NCBI RefSeq assembly: GCF_003583365.1
Contig: NZ_QXED01000003.1
Coordinates: 744,001-808,000 of the forward strand
Reading direction: 5' to 3'
Source of the DNA: Fibrisoma montanum
Lineage (GTDB): Bacteria; Bacteroidota; Bacteroidia; Cytophagales; Spirosomataceae
Length of the DNA: 64,000 nt
Part shown: positions 43,300 through 51,551 of the stretch, piece by piece
Layout: each line of letters opens with the position of its first letter
Position numbering within the stretch: the stretch's first letter is position 1
Notes under the pieces: model-generated
The model's database searches: none
What the model was told of the DNA's origin: nothing
The model's input: only the letters and a program-made list of their open reading frames with translations
Position numbers and translations under genes: made by a program

Positions 43300-44481
43300 A
43301 TGCGATACGTTTCGTCTCTGTCAGCCTTCGCGAAGGCTGCCTTTATCGGGCTTGGTCTGCTCGGTTGCCAGGCCGATCAGGCGATTGAGCCCACGGCCCT
43401 TGCGGCCGACTGCCTGGTCAAAGCCTCTGCCAACAACGGGCAGATCGTCAGCGGCTCATACATTGTCACCTACAAACCGGAAGCGCTGCCCGGCAGCAGT
43501 GCCAACGCCCGGATGGGTGTAGCTGCCGAACAGCTACTGACCCGCTATCAGGTTGCCGACACCCACATCGATGTACTGGCTACCGGCCAGCAACCCAGTT
43601 TCCTGGCGCACCTGACCGAAGCCGAATCGGCCCGGCTGCAGCAGGACCCCGCCGTTGCCCTGGTAGAGCCCGACCGGATCATGTCCATCTGCAACTGCGT
43701 GGATATTGCCACAACCAGCACCCTGTCCTGGAACATCCGGCAAACGGGCTACGGGCGAGGTGACCTGCAAACCAGCAAAACCGCCTGGGTGATCGACACG
43801 GGTATCGACCTCGACCACCCGGACCTTAACGTGGATGCCGAACGCAGCGTGTCGTTCATTACCGGCAAAACCCCCGACGACGAAAACGGGCATGGAACGC
43901 ACGTAGCAGGCGTTATCGGCGCCCTGAACAACAACATCGGCGTAACGGGCATTGCCTCGGGCGCCCGGCTGGTGTCGCTCAAGGTCCTGAACCAACTGGG
44001 CGAAGGTCGCCTGTCGGGTATAATTCAGGCGGTGAATCACGTGATCCGCAACGGACGCTCCGGCGACGTCATTAACCTGAGTCTGGGCGGTGAGGGAACG
44101 TCGGCGACCCTCGACCGGGCCATCCGGCAGGCCGCCGATCAGGGCATTCTCTTTGCGATTGCGGCCGGCAACGATAGCGAAGATGCCGATACGTATTCCC
44201 CGGCGCGGGTGAACCACCCCAACGTGTTCACGGTATCGGCGATGGACCGCAACAACCAGTTTGCGTCGTTCTCTAACTTCGGCAGCAGCGTGGATGTGTG
44301 CGCCTATGGCGTTCGGATTTCGTCTACCTACAAAGACGGCCGGTACGCTACGTTGTCGGGCACCTCGATGGCGGCTCCGCACGTAGCGGGTCTGCTGCTG
44401 ATCCGGGGCAGCAATCTTCCAACGCGTGGTTTCGTGCAGGGTGATCCCGACGGCCGTGCCGATCCGGTTGCGGGCGAGTAA
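43300..44481 (+). CDS. Subtilisin-family (S8) peptidase lipoprotein with propeptide
   Basis: A 393-residue subtilase. Signal peptide with lipobox GLLGC (Cys23). An inhibitor I9-like propeptide spans about residues 50-127 ([12 protein letters not shown] ... [12 protein letters not shown]). The S8 triad is complete: Asp166 ([13 protein letters not shown]), His198 (NGHGTHVAG) and Ser356 ([13 protein letters not shown]), plus the oxyanion Asn in [10 protein letters not shown]. It should be an active outer-membrane or surface serine protease. The protein ends soon after the catalytic Ser helix ([13 protein letters not shown]), so it has no C-terminal accessory or T9SS domain. Confidence 0.93.
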   Translation: MRYVSSLSAFAKAAFIGLGLLGCQADQAIEPTALAADCLVKASANNGQIVSGSYIVTYKPEALPGSSANARMGVAAEQLLTRYQVADTHIDVLATGQQPSFLAHLTEAESARLQQDPAVALVEPDRIMSICNCVDIATTSTLSWNIRQTGYGRGDLQTSKTAWVIDTGIDLDHPDLNVDAERSVSFITGKTPDDENGHGTHVAGVIGALNNNIGVTGIASGARLVSLKVLNQLGEGRLSGIIQAVNHVIRNGRSGDVINLSLGGEGTSATLDRAIRQAADQGILFAIAAGNDSEDADTYSPARVNHPNVFTVSAMDRNNQFASFSNFGSSVDVCAYGVRISSTYKDGRYATLSGTSMAAPHVAGLLLIRGSNLPTRGFVQGDPDGRADPVAGE

Positions 44482-44914
44482 GTTCGTTCGTTTGGATAAG
44501 GAACCCGAGCAACCTGCCTGTCAGGCGTTTATTGCAACCGCTGGCCTATTTTGAGCATTTGTTGCACATATTCCTGCCTAAATACTTGCCTTATTGCATT
44601 TAGGCGTCTATATTTATCCGAATATTTCAAAAAAGTCTTTCTTTGTAACAATTTCCGCGGGCCGACTTCGGCCCCACACACGTCGAATTATTCAGGTTGT
44701 ATTCATATATTCAGCAAAAAAGGCTCTTTCCAAGCGATTAAGGGCCTTTTTTCTTTTTATCGGCCATAGCCACGAACGTCCTGATACGGAAACGCATCGG
44801 CTTCCGGCAACTTCGTAACGGATTACAAATGGCAAGCCGGTTTCCTCGGCTTTCCGGCGAGTTCCCTGATCCAGAGTGGGTAGTCACGAGGTTAGATGCC
44901 TTATCAACACTACC
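44482..44914. other. AT-rich intergenic region, possible small RNA
   Basis: 433 bases. No ORF looks coding. It holds a short hairpin (GGGCCGA/TCGGCCC around 44658-44675) about 40 bases before a strong terminator (44716-44758). Because the peptidase stop is more than 230 bases upstream, the terminator might close a separate small transcript. Confidence 0.4.
44716..44758 (+). terminator. Rho-independent terminator
   Basis: Stem AAAAAAGGCTCTT (44716-44728) with AAGGGCCTTTTTT (44740-44752, one G-U pair), then TTTTT. It may end the peptidase mRNA or a small RNA. Confidence 0.8.
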
Positions 44915-45379
44915 TCACGATAAATATTGGTGAATAGCTGCTGCCCAGTCTTCCAGGTTGTCGGCATACATCCGGTCAATCGATTGCTGGTTGAGCCGGT
45001 TACCCAACTGGTTCAGACCAAGATACGTGTAGGTAACATGAGTCTGAGTCTGGTCGGCGCTTAGCGAAACACACTGAACGGTTATTGTCCAGTACCGATT
45101 GGGGGTAAAAACCAGGTATTGAATCAGATGATCCGCCGGAACGTACTGATTGACCCGCCATATATAATCTAGTTCCTCCTGGTCGTATGCCTTCGTCCTG
45201 AACGTCGTGCCTTCTTCAATCACTTCGGCAGACGGGTAGATCAAAACCGGTTCCCAGCCCTCTGCCCATTTCCGTTCTTCGAAAGCGCCAAAAAGCGGGA
45301 ATACGGTATCGACTGGTGCGTTGATGATAAAGGATGCAGTCCTGGACACCCTTTCGGCTGTAATGTCTTTGTTGTTCAT
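44915..45379 (-). CDS. SRPBCC-family protein
   Basis: A 154-residue START/Bet v1-like domain protein (TASFIINAPVDTVFPLFGAFEERKWAEGWEPVLIYP, then TFRTKAYDQEELDYIWRVNQY). The ATG at 45379 gives a natural start; a GTG 30 bases upstream adds ten residues. It should bind a hydrophobic ligand in the cytoplasm. It lies downstream of the glycosyltransferase gene on the same strand, 109 bases away, and could be its own unit. Confidence 0.85.
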   Translation of the reverse strand: MNNKDITAERVSRTASFIINAPVDTVFPLFGAFEERKWAEGWEPVLIYPSAEVIEEGTTFRTKAYDQEELDYIWRVNQYVPADHLIQYLVFTPNRYWTITVQCVSLSADQTQTHVTYTYLGLNQLGNRLNQQSIDRMYADNLEDWAAAIHQYLS

Positions 45380-45488
45380 GAGGGTTGTAGTAACGGACAA
45401 ATACTGCACAGGTATTCTTTCTTCTGTACCGGCTGGCCGAAGTAGATCTTTGGCTTTCTGAATCAGTTTTGAAACGCTATACGGCCTT

Positions 45489-47054
45489 TTAGTGCGGTTG
45501 CGTAATCTGATTAATTTCGGCGTTGATGCGTCGCCTTATGTCAACCTTCGCGCCCGTAAAAACAAAAATAGTGGTGCCCTGTTCCCTGGCCCAGGGGTTC
45601 TGGATATTTCCTCCAACGAGGGCAGTCCGGAAGAAAGGGCTTGTTTCCCGCAGTTCCTCGCCGACTTCCCCGGCCTCTTTTACCCGGATCAGGTTCGTGT
45701 AATACGTATCCAGATCAAACCAGTTCACGTAGTCAGCATTGAACGATACGGCCCGAATGCCCTGCTTCGTGTAGTAGTTGATAGCCCCTGCCTGCCCGTA
45801 GTTGTCACATAAAACCAGGGTGCGGTCTGGCTCCGGAAGTTTTGCGTAAAGCTGATCGACCTTGGCGGCCAGTTCCTGCCAGCCCAGCATATCGGCATAA
45901 TCCTGCGGCAGTGGATGATCTTTGCCGTCTTCCCAGCGAAGCATCCCCAGTTGCTGATACATCCGGCTATGCGCAACGATGTAGGCCGGACTCCTGTTCG
46001 GAAAAGCGAACTGGTACATAAACCCAAAAAAAACGATTGGAATCAGCAGACAAACCGGTTGCAGATACCGCAGGCGGCCCGTCTGCACCTTGTTCGCTAT
46101 GAACACAGACCCAAACGCCAGGTAAATGGGATACAGACCGATGGCGTAGTAGTCCTTGGCTCTGAAGTACAGAAAAACGACGAGTGTACCGAAGAAGGCC
46201 CAGAAAAACGAGCGGTACGGCCGAAAAGGCGGATAGACCAATAGAGCATACAAAGCCATACCGATTACAAAACTGGAGCCGGCAAAAAAGAAAAACTGAG
46301 CCCGCAGGAACGCCCATCGATCAACATTGACCAGTTGGTAGGCAGCTAACTGGTTCATGTGGTGTATCACCGGAAAGCCGTTGTTGTACTGCCAGAGCAG
46401 GTTCGGCAAAACGAGCAGCGCGCCCACCAGACAGGCAAGGAGTGCCTTCCGGGTGAAGAGCAAAGAACGCTGCCTGGTAAGTAAAAGAGCCGGTATTAAT
46501 CCGGCCAGTAAAAAGCCGATGTTGTATTTATTGAGAAAACCGACGGCAAACACAACTCCGCCCGCCAAAAACCAGCTGAGCCGCTGCGTCTGTATGCATT
46601 TCAGCACAATGAAGTACAGACTCGTCCAGCAGAGAACGTCCAGCGAATTGGGCTGGTAGAGTGTATTGAGCCGTAACAAAACCGAAAACAATACGCACGT
46701 GGCGCCCAGAACCAGGGCGAACGTATTGCCGTTCAGCGCCTGAATGGTTTTCCAGACGACACCTATGGTCATGGCACCGAACAGGGCCGGAAAAAACTTA
46801 ACCCAGAACACCGAGTTGCCCAGCTGCCTGATGATCCAGGAAAGCCAGGACGTAAACGGCGGAACCGACAGGTACCCCCAGGCTAAATGGCTGGCCTGGT
46901 CAAGGTGCAGATACTCATCCCGTTGCAGGTCATATTCAGGGCTGATCAGGGAATACTGCAGGATGAACTTCAACAGAATAAACCCCAGTAAGAGGAGTGT
47001 CTGTCGGGTCTCGGCCGCTTTGCCGGCCAACGTCTTTATGTTCGGGTAAACCAT
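45489..47054 (-). CDS. GT39-like membrane glycosyltransferase
   Basis: A 521-residue integral membrane protein of the ArnT/PMT type. The first membrane helix is followed by the acidic motif region SPEYDLQRDEYLHLDQASHLAWGYLSVPPFTSWL, which holds the catalytic-type Asp/Glu and the conserved PPF. Ten or more helices follow, then a soluble C-terminal domain (about residues 380-500). It should transfer a sugar from a polyprenyl-phosphate donor at the periplasmic face. The start ATG 47054 is preferred; the open frame runs up to a TTG at 47168 inside the upstream gene. It may be read through from the TonB/DUF4249 operon. Confidence 0.88.
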   Translation of the reverse strand: MVYPNIKTLAGKAAETRQTLLLLGFILLKFILQYSLISPEYDLQRDEYLHLDQASHLAWGYLSVPPFTSWLSWIIRQLGNSVFWVKFFPALFGAMTIGVVWKTIQALNGNTFALVLGATCVLFSVLLRLNTLYQPNSLDVLCWTSLYFIVLKCIQTQRLSWFLAGGVVFAVGFLNKYNIGFLLAGLIPALLLTRQRSLLFTRKALLACLVGALLVLPNLLWQYNNGFPVIHHMNQLAAYQLVNVDRWAFLRAQFFFFAGSSFVIGMALYALLVYPPFRPYRSFFWAFFGTLVVFLYFRAKDYYAIGLYPIYLAFGSVFIANKVQTGRLRYLQPVCLLIPIVFFGFMYQFAFPNRSPAYIVAHSRMYQQLGMLRWEDGKDHPLPQDYADMLGWQELAAKVDQLYAKLPEPDRTLVLCDNYGQAGAINYYTKQGIRAVSFNADYVNWFDLDTYYTNLIRVKEAGEVGEELRETSPFFRTALVGGNIQNPWAREQGTTIFVFTGAKVDIRRRINAEINQITQPH

Positions 47055-47119
47055 CTCTTCAGATCCGGGCCGGGCCCAACCAATAGCATTGCTGATGAAA
47101 GGTACGCAGAAAGCGTGGT

Positions 47120-47947
47120 TCAGGGAATGGAAATCGTTTTGCTTTGGACGGCCGACCCACCAAACCAACCGGTAGCGGGCCGGGCATTCGTGCTAAGGGC
47201 GGTAATGTTCGTCGATACGTTTTCGGTAGGGCTGGCAAACAAACCATCATTCCGCATCTGCCGTTGCAGTTCGACCAGGTAGCCATACGTATCGGCGGTA
47301 ATGGCATGTATCTCCACCCGCGCCCGGTCGCCCGTCCGAAAGGGACCGGGGCTTAGCTCAAGGCCGGTAAGGTAGTTTCCGTCCAGAAAATCGTCGTTGA
47401 AGAAGAACAGATCCAGTTCCGGATTATTCAGCAACGTATCATTGCGAAAGACCTTGATTCGGTAGTGATCGCCACGCCCAGGCAGTTCCCGGCCGAAGTA
47501 GGTAAGGTAGTAACCGGCATCCTGATCATCGGTTTCCTCCCTGTAGACCACCCCAAGGGAGTCGATGGCCGGCACCCGGTTGATCTGCGTTTGGGCGACA
47601 TACGTTTGCCCGGCTACCGTTACCGAAAGCGTATAGGTACTACCGATTTTCCCCCGTAGCGTAGCCGATTGATATACACCGGGCTCCGTTTCTCTCAATA
47701 CGTCCCGGACACCGTTGTTATCGGTAATCGTTACCTCGGCTCCCTGAACGCGGGGAGTACTCTGGTTCGAGAAATAAGGGGCTGTGGTTGATAACCGTAC
47801 GGCATACGGGCCCGGCTGGTCTGTGATCCAGCCATCAACGACCAGCTGCGTCGCACCATCAGGTACGTCGACCGATACAATGTCTTCGCAGCCGGCTAAG
47901 CCTATCCCAGCTACCAGCAGAACAGGCATGAATCTGTGGGTTTTCAT
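47120..47947 (-). CDS. DUF4249-family lipoprotein
   Basis: A 275-residue lipoprotein with lipobox GIGLAGC (Cys20) and DIVSVDVPDGATQLVVDGWITDQPGPYAVRLSTTAPYFSN, the characteristic start of DUF4249. The mature protein is rich in strands (VEIHAITADTYGYLVELQRQM). These proteins are encoded with TonB-dependent receptors and are thought to be surface partners of them. The ATG lies 2 bases after the receptor stop, so they are co-translated. Confidence 0.92.
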   Translation of the reverse strand: MKTHRFMPVLLVAGIGLAGCEDIVSVDVPDGATQLVVDGWITDQPGPYAVRLSTTAPYFSNQSTPRVQGAEVTITDNNGVRDVLRETEPGVYQSATLRGKIGSTYTLSVTVAGQTYVAQTQINRVPAIDSLGVVYREETDDQDAGYYLTYFGRELPGRGDHYRIKVFRNDTLLNNPELDLFFFNDDFLDGNYLTGLELSPGPFRTGDRARVEIHAITADTYGYLVELQRQMRNDGLFASPTENVSTNITALSTNARPATGWFGGSAVQSKTISIP

Positions 47948-47949
47948 CG

Positions 47950-50427
47950 TCAAAAGTGGAAATTATAGGTTACGGAAGGCAGAATCGAACCCAGAATGGC
48001 CAGCCGGACAGCGTTGGTTTGCCGTGTATTTCGCCCATCGTTCTGTTCAAAGTAGATGGAGAAGGGATTCCGGCGGGCGTAGACATTGTAGAAGCCAAAC
48101 ACCCATTCGCTCCGCCAGCGCCGATCCGGCCTGGACCGACCCTGCCAGGTGGCCGATAGGTCAAGCCGATGGTAAGGCGGCAGTCTGAAGTTATTACGGA
48201 CGTTACCGGTGTTTATCGGCACGACAATGGTTCCTCCGTCCGCTTCATACCGGGCGTTGGGGGCCGTGGTGGCGATACCGGTGCTGTACGTAAAAGTAGC
48301 CGAACCGCTCCACCGCTTTGACAGAGTGTACGTGCCAACGGCGGAACCCACGTGTCGCCGGTCCTGGCTGGCGGCATACCAGGTATTGTTGCTGATTCCG
48401 TCAATTTGTTGCTCCGTGCGGGACAGCGTATAACTAAGCCAGCCCGTTAGTCGGCCGCTGGCTTTTCGTACGTAGACCTCCAGCCCGTACGACCGGCCCC
48501 GACCGTACAGAAGATCCGCTTCCAGATCAGGATTCAGGCGAGTCTGGGCGCCGTTGCGGTAGTCGATCGCGTTCTGTGCGTTTTTGTAGTAAACCTCTGC
48601 CGATGCCTCCCAGCGCGTCGGGCTGAGGGTCCGAAAGTAACCGGCCGAAACCTGATCAGCGCGTTCGGGCTGAATATTATTCGTCGATGGTGTCCAGTTA
48701 TCCAGGGGCGACGCGGCCGTTGTATTCGAAATCAGGTGGATATACTGCGCCATCCGGTTGTAGCTCAGCTTGATTGAGTTTCGTTCGTTGATCACGTACC
48801 GCAGCGAAACACGTGGTTCGAAGGTATTGAAAGACCGGATGACGGCCCCCCGCCCGACTATCTGCTCATTCACGGGCTGTTTTGGCCCCTTTTCCACGTT
48901 CACATAATCGCGAACGCGTTGTGGTCCCAGGTAATCGTAGACCGAAAACCGTAGCCCGTAGCGCAGTGCCCACCGCGTGCCCAGCGTCTGTTCATTATCG
49001 ATATAGAACGCGTATTCGCGGCTGTGTTTTGCGGGCAAGGCAATGGCTTCGACCGGCGAGTCATTGCCGGTTGGTGAAAGAGATCCCGGGTCGAAGCGGT
49101 ATCGCAGGAAGCTCCCCCCGAACGTGAGTGTGTTGTGATAGCCGGCGTAAAAGGTAAAATCAGTTTTCAGGTTGTACGTCCTGATGGCCGACGTCCAGAC
49201 GGCGCCCCGAATGCCTTTGGGCAGATCAAGCGAGATATCGCCCTGCGCTTCCTGCGGTATACCGAGCTGGTAGCTGTAGGCGCTGTAGACACCGGTCAGG
49301 TTGGCAAAAAGGCGTTTTGAAAACAGGTGGTTCCAGCGAAGCGTGCCTGTCTGATTCATCCATTCCATGTCAACCTTTTTGCCTTGAAAATCAACACGGA
49401 ACACATCCTTACTCGAATACAGCGATCCATACACCCGGTCCTTCGCACTGATCTGGTAATTTACTTTCGCGCTCAGGTCGTAGAAGTAGACGCTATTTTT
49501 TCGGAGCTGCTCATCCCCGGAAAGCCCCACGACCAGGTCGGAGTAGGAACGACGCCCCGCCACCAGAAAGGAGCCCCGGACTGGATGGTCCCGGACTGGA
49601 TGGTCCCGGACTGGATGATCTCCAGTTGGACGGCCTTTTCCCAATGGTCCCTCGATGGTCAGTCGGCTGCTGATAGTCCCCACCCCTCCGGAGGCCTGAA
49701 ACCGCTCGGTATTCCCTTCCTTCATCCGCACGTCCAGCACCGACGACAGCCGCCCACCGTATTGCGCCGGTACGCCCCCTTTACTGAGTGTAGCCTCTTT
49801 TACCGCGTCGGGGTTGACTACCGTAAAGAAGCCCATCAGGTGCGATGCGTTGTAAACCGGCGCTTCATCGAGCAGGATCAGATTCTGACCTACCCCGCCC
49901 CCGCGAACATTAAATCCGGCCGCCCCTTCGCCCACAGACGTAACCCCGGGTAATAATTGCAGGCTTCGCACCAGATCCACCTCGCCCAGTAAAGTCGGCA
50001 GGATTTTCAGCGTCTTCAGATCCAGCCGGGTGGTTCCCATCTCCAGATTGTGGATGCGCTGAGCGGATTCGTTGGCGCTGACCATTACCTCATCCATTTG
50101 CCGGGCTGCGGCTACCAGCCGAATCTGGACCGCCTGATCCGGCTTTAGTACGGCCACTGACAGCGCCTGGCTCCGGAAACCGATGTAGCTGATAACCAAC
50201 GTATCGGCAAGCGATGGGACTGTCAGCGAAAAATACCCGTACGCATTGGTCGCGACGCCCGTTGGCTGACTTTTGAGCCGCACAGAAGCCCCAACCAGTC
50301 CTTCGCCGTTGGCTGCGTCACGCACGTAGCCATACAGCGTCTGCCCGGGCTGGCCCGCCACCGGGTACCCGGCCAGAGCCAGCACGAATGCCCCCAGAAG
50401 TAGCATGTTTTTTTTCACGATCATCAT
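47950..50427 (-). CDS. TonB-dependent receptor with carboxypeptidase-like N-domain
   Basis: An 825-residue outer-membrane receptor. After the signal peptide (MLLLGAFVLALAGYPVAG) comes a carboxypeptidase-regulatory-like domain (LYGYVRDAANGEGLVGASVRLK). The plug follows (MDEVMVSANES ... LPGVTSVGEGAAGFNVRGGGVGQNLILLDEAPVYN), then the barrel, ending ILPSVTYNFHF with the terminal Phe. Just after the plug, three identical pentapeptides DHPVR are encoded by a 15-bp tandem repeat (49576-49620). It probably imports a specific ligand together with the DUF4249 lipoprotein. The ATG at 50427 precedes the signal peptide; it is divergent from an AraC regulator. Confidence 0.93.
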   Translation of the reverse strand: MMIVKKNMLLLGAFVLALAGYPVAGQPGQTLYGYVRDAANGEGLVGASVRLKSQPTGVATNAYGYFSLTVPSLADTLVISYIGFRSQALSVAVLKPDQAVQIRLVAAARQMDEVMVSANESAQRIHNLEMGTTRLDLKTLKILPTLLGEVDLVRSLQLLPGVTSVGEGAAGFNVRGGGVGQNLILLDEAPVYNASHLMGFFTVVNPDAVKEATLSKGGVPAQYGGRLSSVLDVRMKEGNTERFQASGGVGTISSRLTIEGPLGKGRPTGDHPVRDHPVRDHPVRGSFLVAGRRSYSDLVVGLSGDEQLRKNSVYFYDLSAKVNYQISAKDRVYGSLYSSKDVFRVDFQGKKVDMEWMNQTGTLRWNHLFSKRLFANLTGVYSAYSYQLGIPQEAQGDISLDLPKGIRGAVWTSAIRTYNLKTDFTFYAGYHNTLTFGGSFLRYRFDPGSLSPTGNDSPVEAIALPAKHSREYAFYIDNEQTLGTRWALRYGLRFSVYDYLGPQRVRDYVNVEKGPKQPVNEQIVGRGAVIRSFNTFEPRVSLRYVINERNSIKLSYNRMAQYIHLISNTTAASPLDNWTPSTNNIQPERADQVSAGYFRTLSPTRWEASAEVYYKNAQNAIDYRNGAQTRLNPDLEADLLYGRGRSYGLEVYVRKASGRLTGWLSYTLSRTEQQIDGISNNTWYAASQDRRHVGSAVGTYTLSKRWSGSATFTYSTGIATTAPNARYEADGGTIVVPINTGNVRNNFRLPPYHRLDLSATWQGRSRPDRRWRSEWVFGFYNVYARRNPFSIYFEQNDGRNTRQTNAVRLAILGSILPSVTYNFHF
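49576..49620. repeat. 15-bp tandem repeat inside the TonB receptor gene
   Basis: Three direct copies of CCGGACTGGATGGTC, the third with one substitution. Each encodes DHPVR on the minus strand. A degenerate partial copy follows to about 49633. Confidence 0.9.
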
Positions 50428-50609
50428 GTCGTAGAGGAGTGTACATAGTGGTAGCGGGCCGAACATAACCAGTTGTTTATCAAGTTATTTTTCCGCCGAT
50501 GTAAATCAAAACCAACGTTAGCGCCCAGAACTTACCTTCACAGTCAGTTCGGCTGCCGGCACAAAAATGGCAGACGTTATCCGGGGGCTAGTTGTCAATT
50601 TTTGCTATT

Positions 50610-51482
50610 ATGTTATTCCAACCGTCCGCACACCTCAACCTGACCCATCAGGTAATTCACTACGTTGAAGCGCATCTGGACCAGCCGTTTACCATTCGGA
50701 CGATTAGCGAAGAACTTGGGGTTTCGTATTTCTACCTGCATCATCTGTTTGGCGAAACAACCGGTCAGCCGCTGGGTGAACTCATCAAACGACTGCGCCT
50801 GGAGCAGGCTTTCGGTTATTTGAAACACTCGGCGTACAGCGTCGGAGACATTGGCGAGCTGACGGGCTTTGGCTCAAAACATTCGTTTAGCCGGGCGTTC
50901 TCACAGCATTTTAATCATACCCCCTCGGCGATTCGAATGCAGTCGAACCTGGTGGTTCCCGATAGCTTCGTGCATCAGGCAGGGACGCCGGCAACGTATC
51001 GCGGGCACTGGAAGCAGCGGATGCTGACGGGGCAGTATGCCATACGCCCTCTCCCGCCGATGGTGTACTTTTTCCAGTACCTGGGCACCATGGCCACCGA
51101 TCGCAGTACCAGCTTCAGCCAACGGCTACAGCGGGTATTCGAACTCCAGGCCATAGTGCAGCAGCCGATCGTGTTGAGTACGTCGGCCATTGGCTGTGCC
51201 ACCCACTCCCGGAATGCCCTGATACGGGCCGGTTTTCTCGTCAGGGATGACCGCACCGCTACGTATCTAGCCCAGTCGGGTTTCTTCCAGCGTCGATTTG
51301 AAGCGGGTAACTACCTGACGGCCCGATTCAGCGGGGAATTACCCACCGGCAGTTTGCTGACGTATGCCTTGATTCAGGAATCGGTGCAGCAGGGACTGTT
51401 TCGGCTGCGGGACCACAATTCGTTAATCCTGGTTGAGCCGGCCAACGTAGAGCAGTTCGAGGTTTGGATTCCGGTTAATTAA
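50610..51482 (+). CDS. AraC-family regulator with a C-terminal ligand domain
   Basis: A 290-residue regulator with the reverse order of most AraC proteins. The DNA-binding domain is N-terminal (VIHYVEAHLDQPFTIRTISEELGVSYFYLHHLFGETTG, then YSVGDIGELTGFGSKHSFSRAFSQHF). The C-terminal ~150 residues look like a GyrI/effector-binding domain (YAIRPLPPMVYFFQYLGT ... LFRLRDHNSLILVEPANVEQF). This is the Rob/SoxS-plus-GyrI kind of sensor for small hydrophobic molecules. The ATG at 50610 is preferred over a TTG at 50592. It is divergent from the TonB operon and lies 69 bases before the molybdenum enzyme gene. Confidence 0.88.
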   Translation: MLFQPSAHLNLTHQVIHYVEAHLDQPFTIRTISEELGVSYFYLHHLFGETTGQPLGELIKRLRLEQAFGYLKHSAYSVGDIGELTGFGSKHSFSRAFSQHFNHTPSAIRMQSNLVVPDSFVHQAGTPATYRGHWKQRMLTGQYAIRPLPPMVYFFQYLGTMATDRSTSFSQRLQRVFELQAIVQQPIVLSTSAIGCATHSRNALIRAGFLVRDDRTATYLAQSGFFQRRFEAGNYLTARFSGELPTGSLLTYALIQESVQQGLFRLRDHNSLILVEPANVEQFEVWIPVN

Positions 51483-51551
51483 CTACTCCATTCCTGTTCG
51501 TGACTGCAGTCTATCTACGTCATTAACTGAGCGCTAACAACTTTAACAGCT

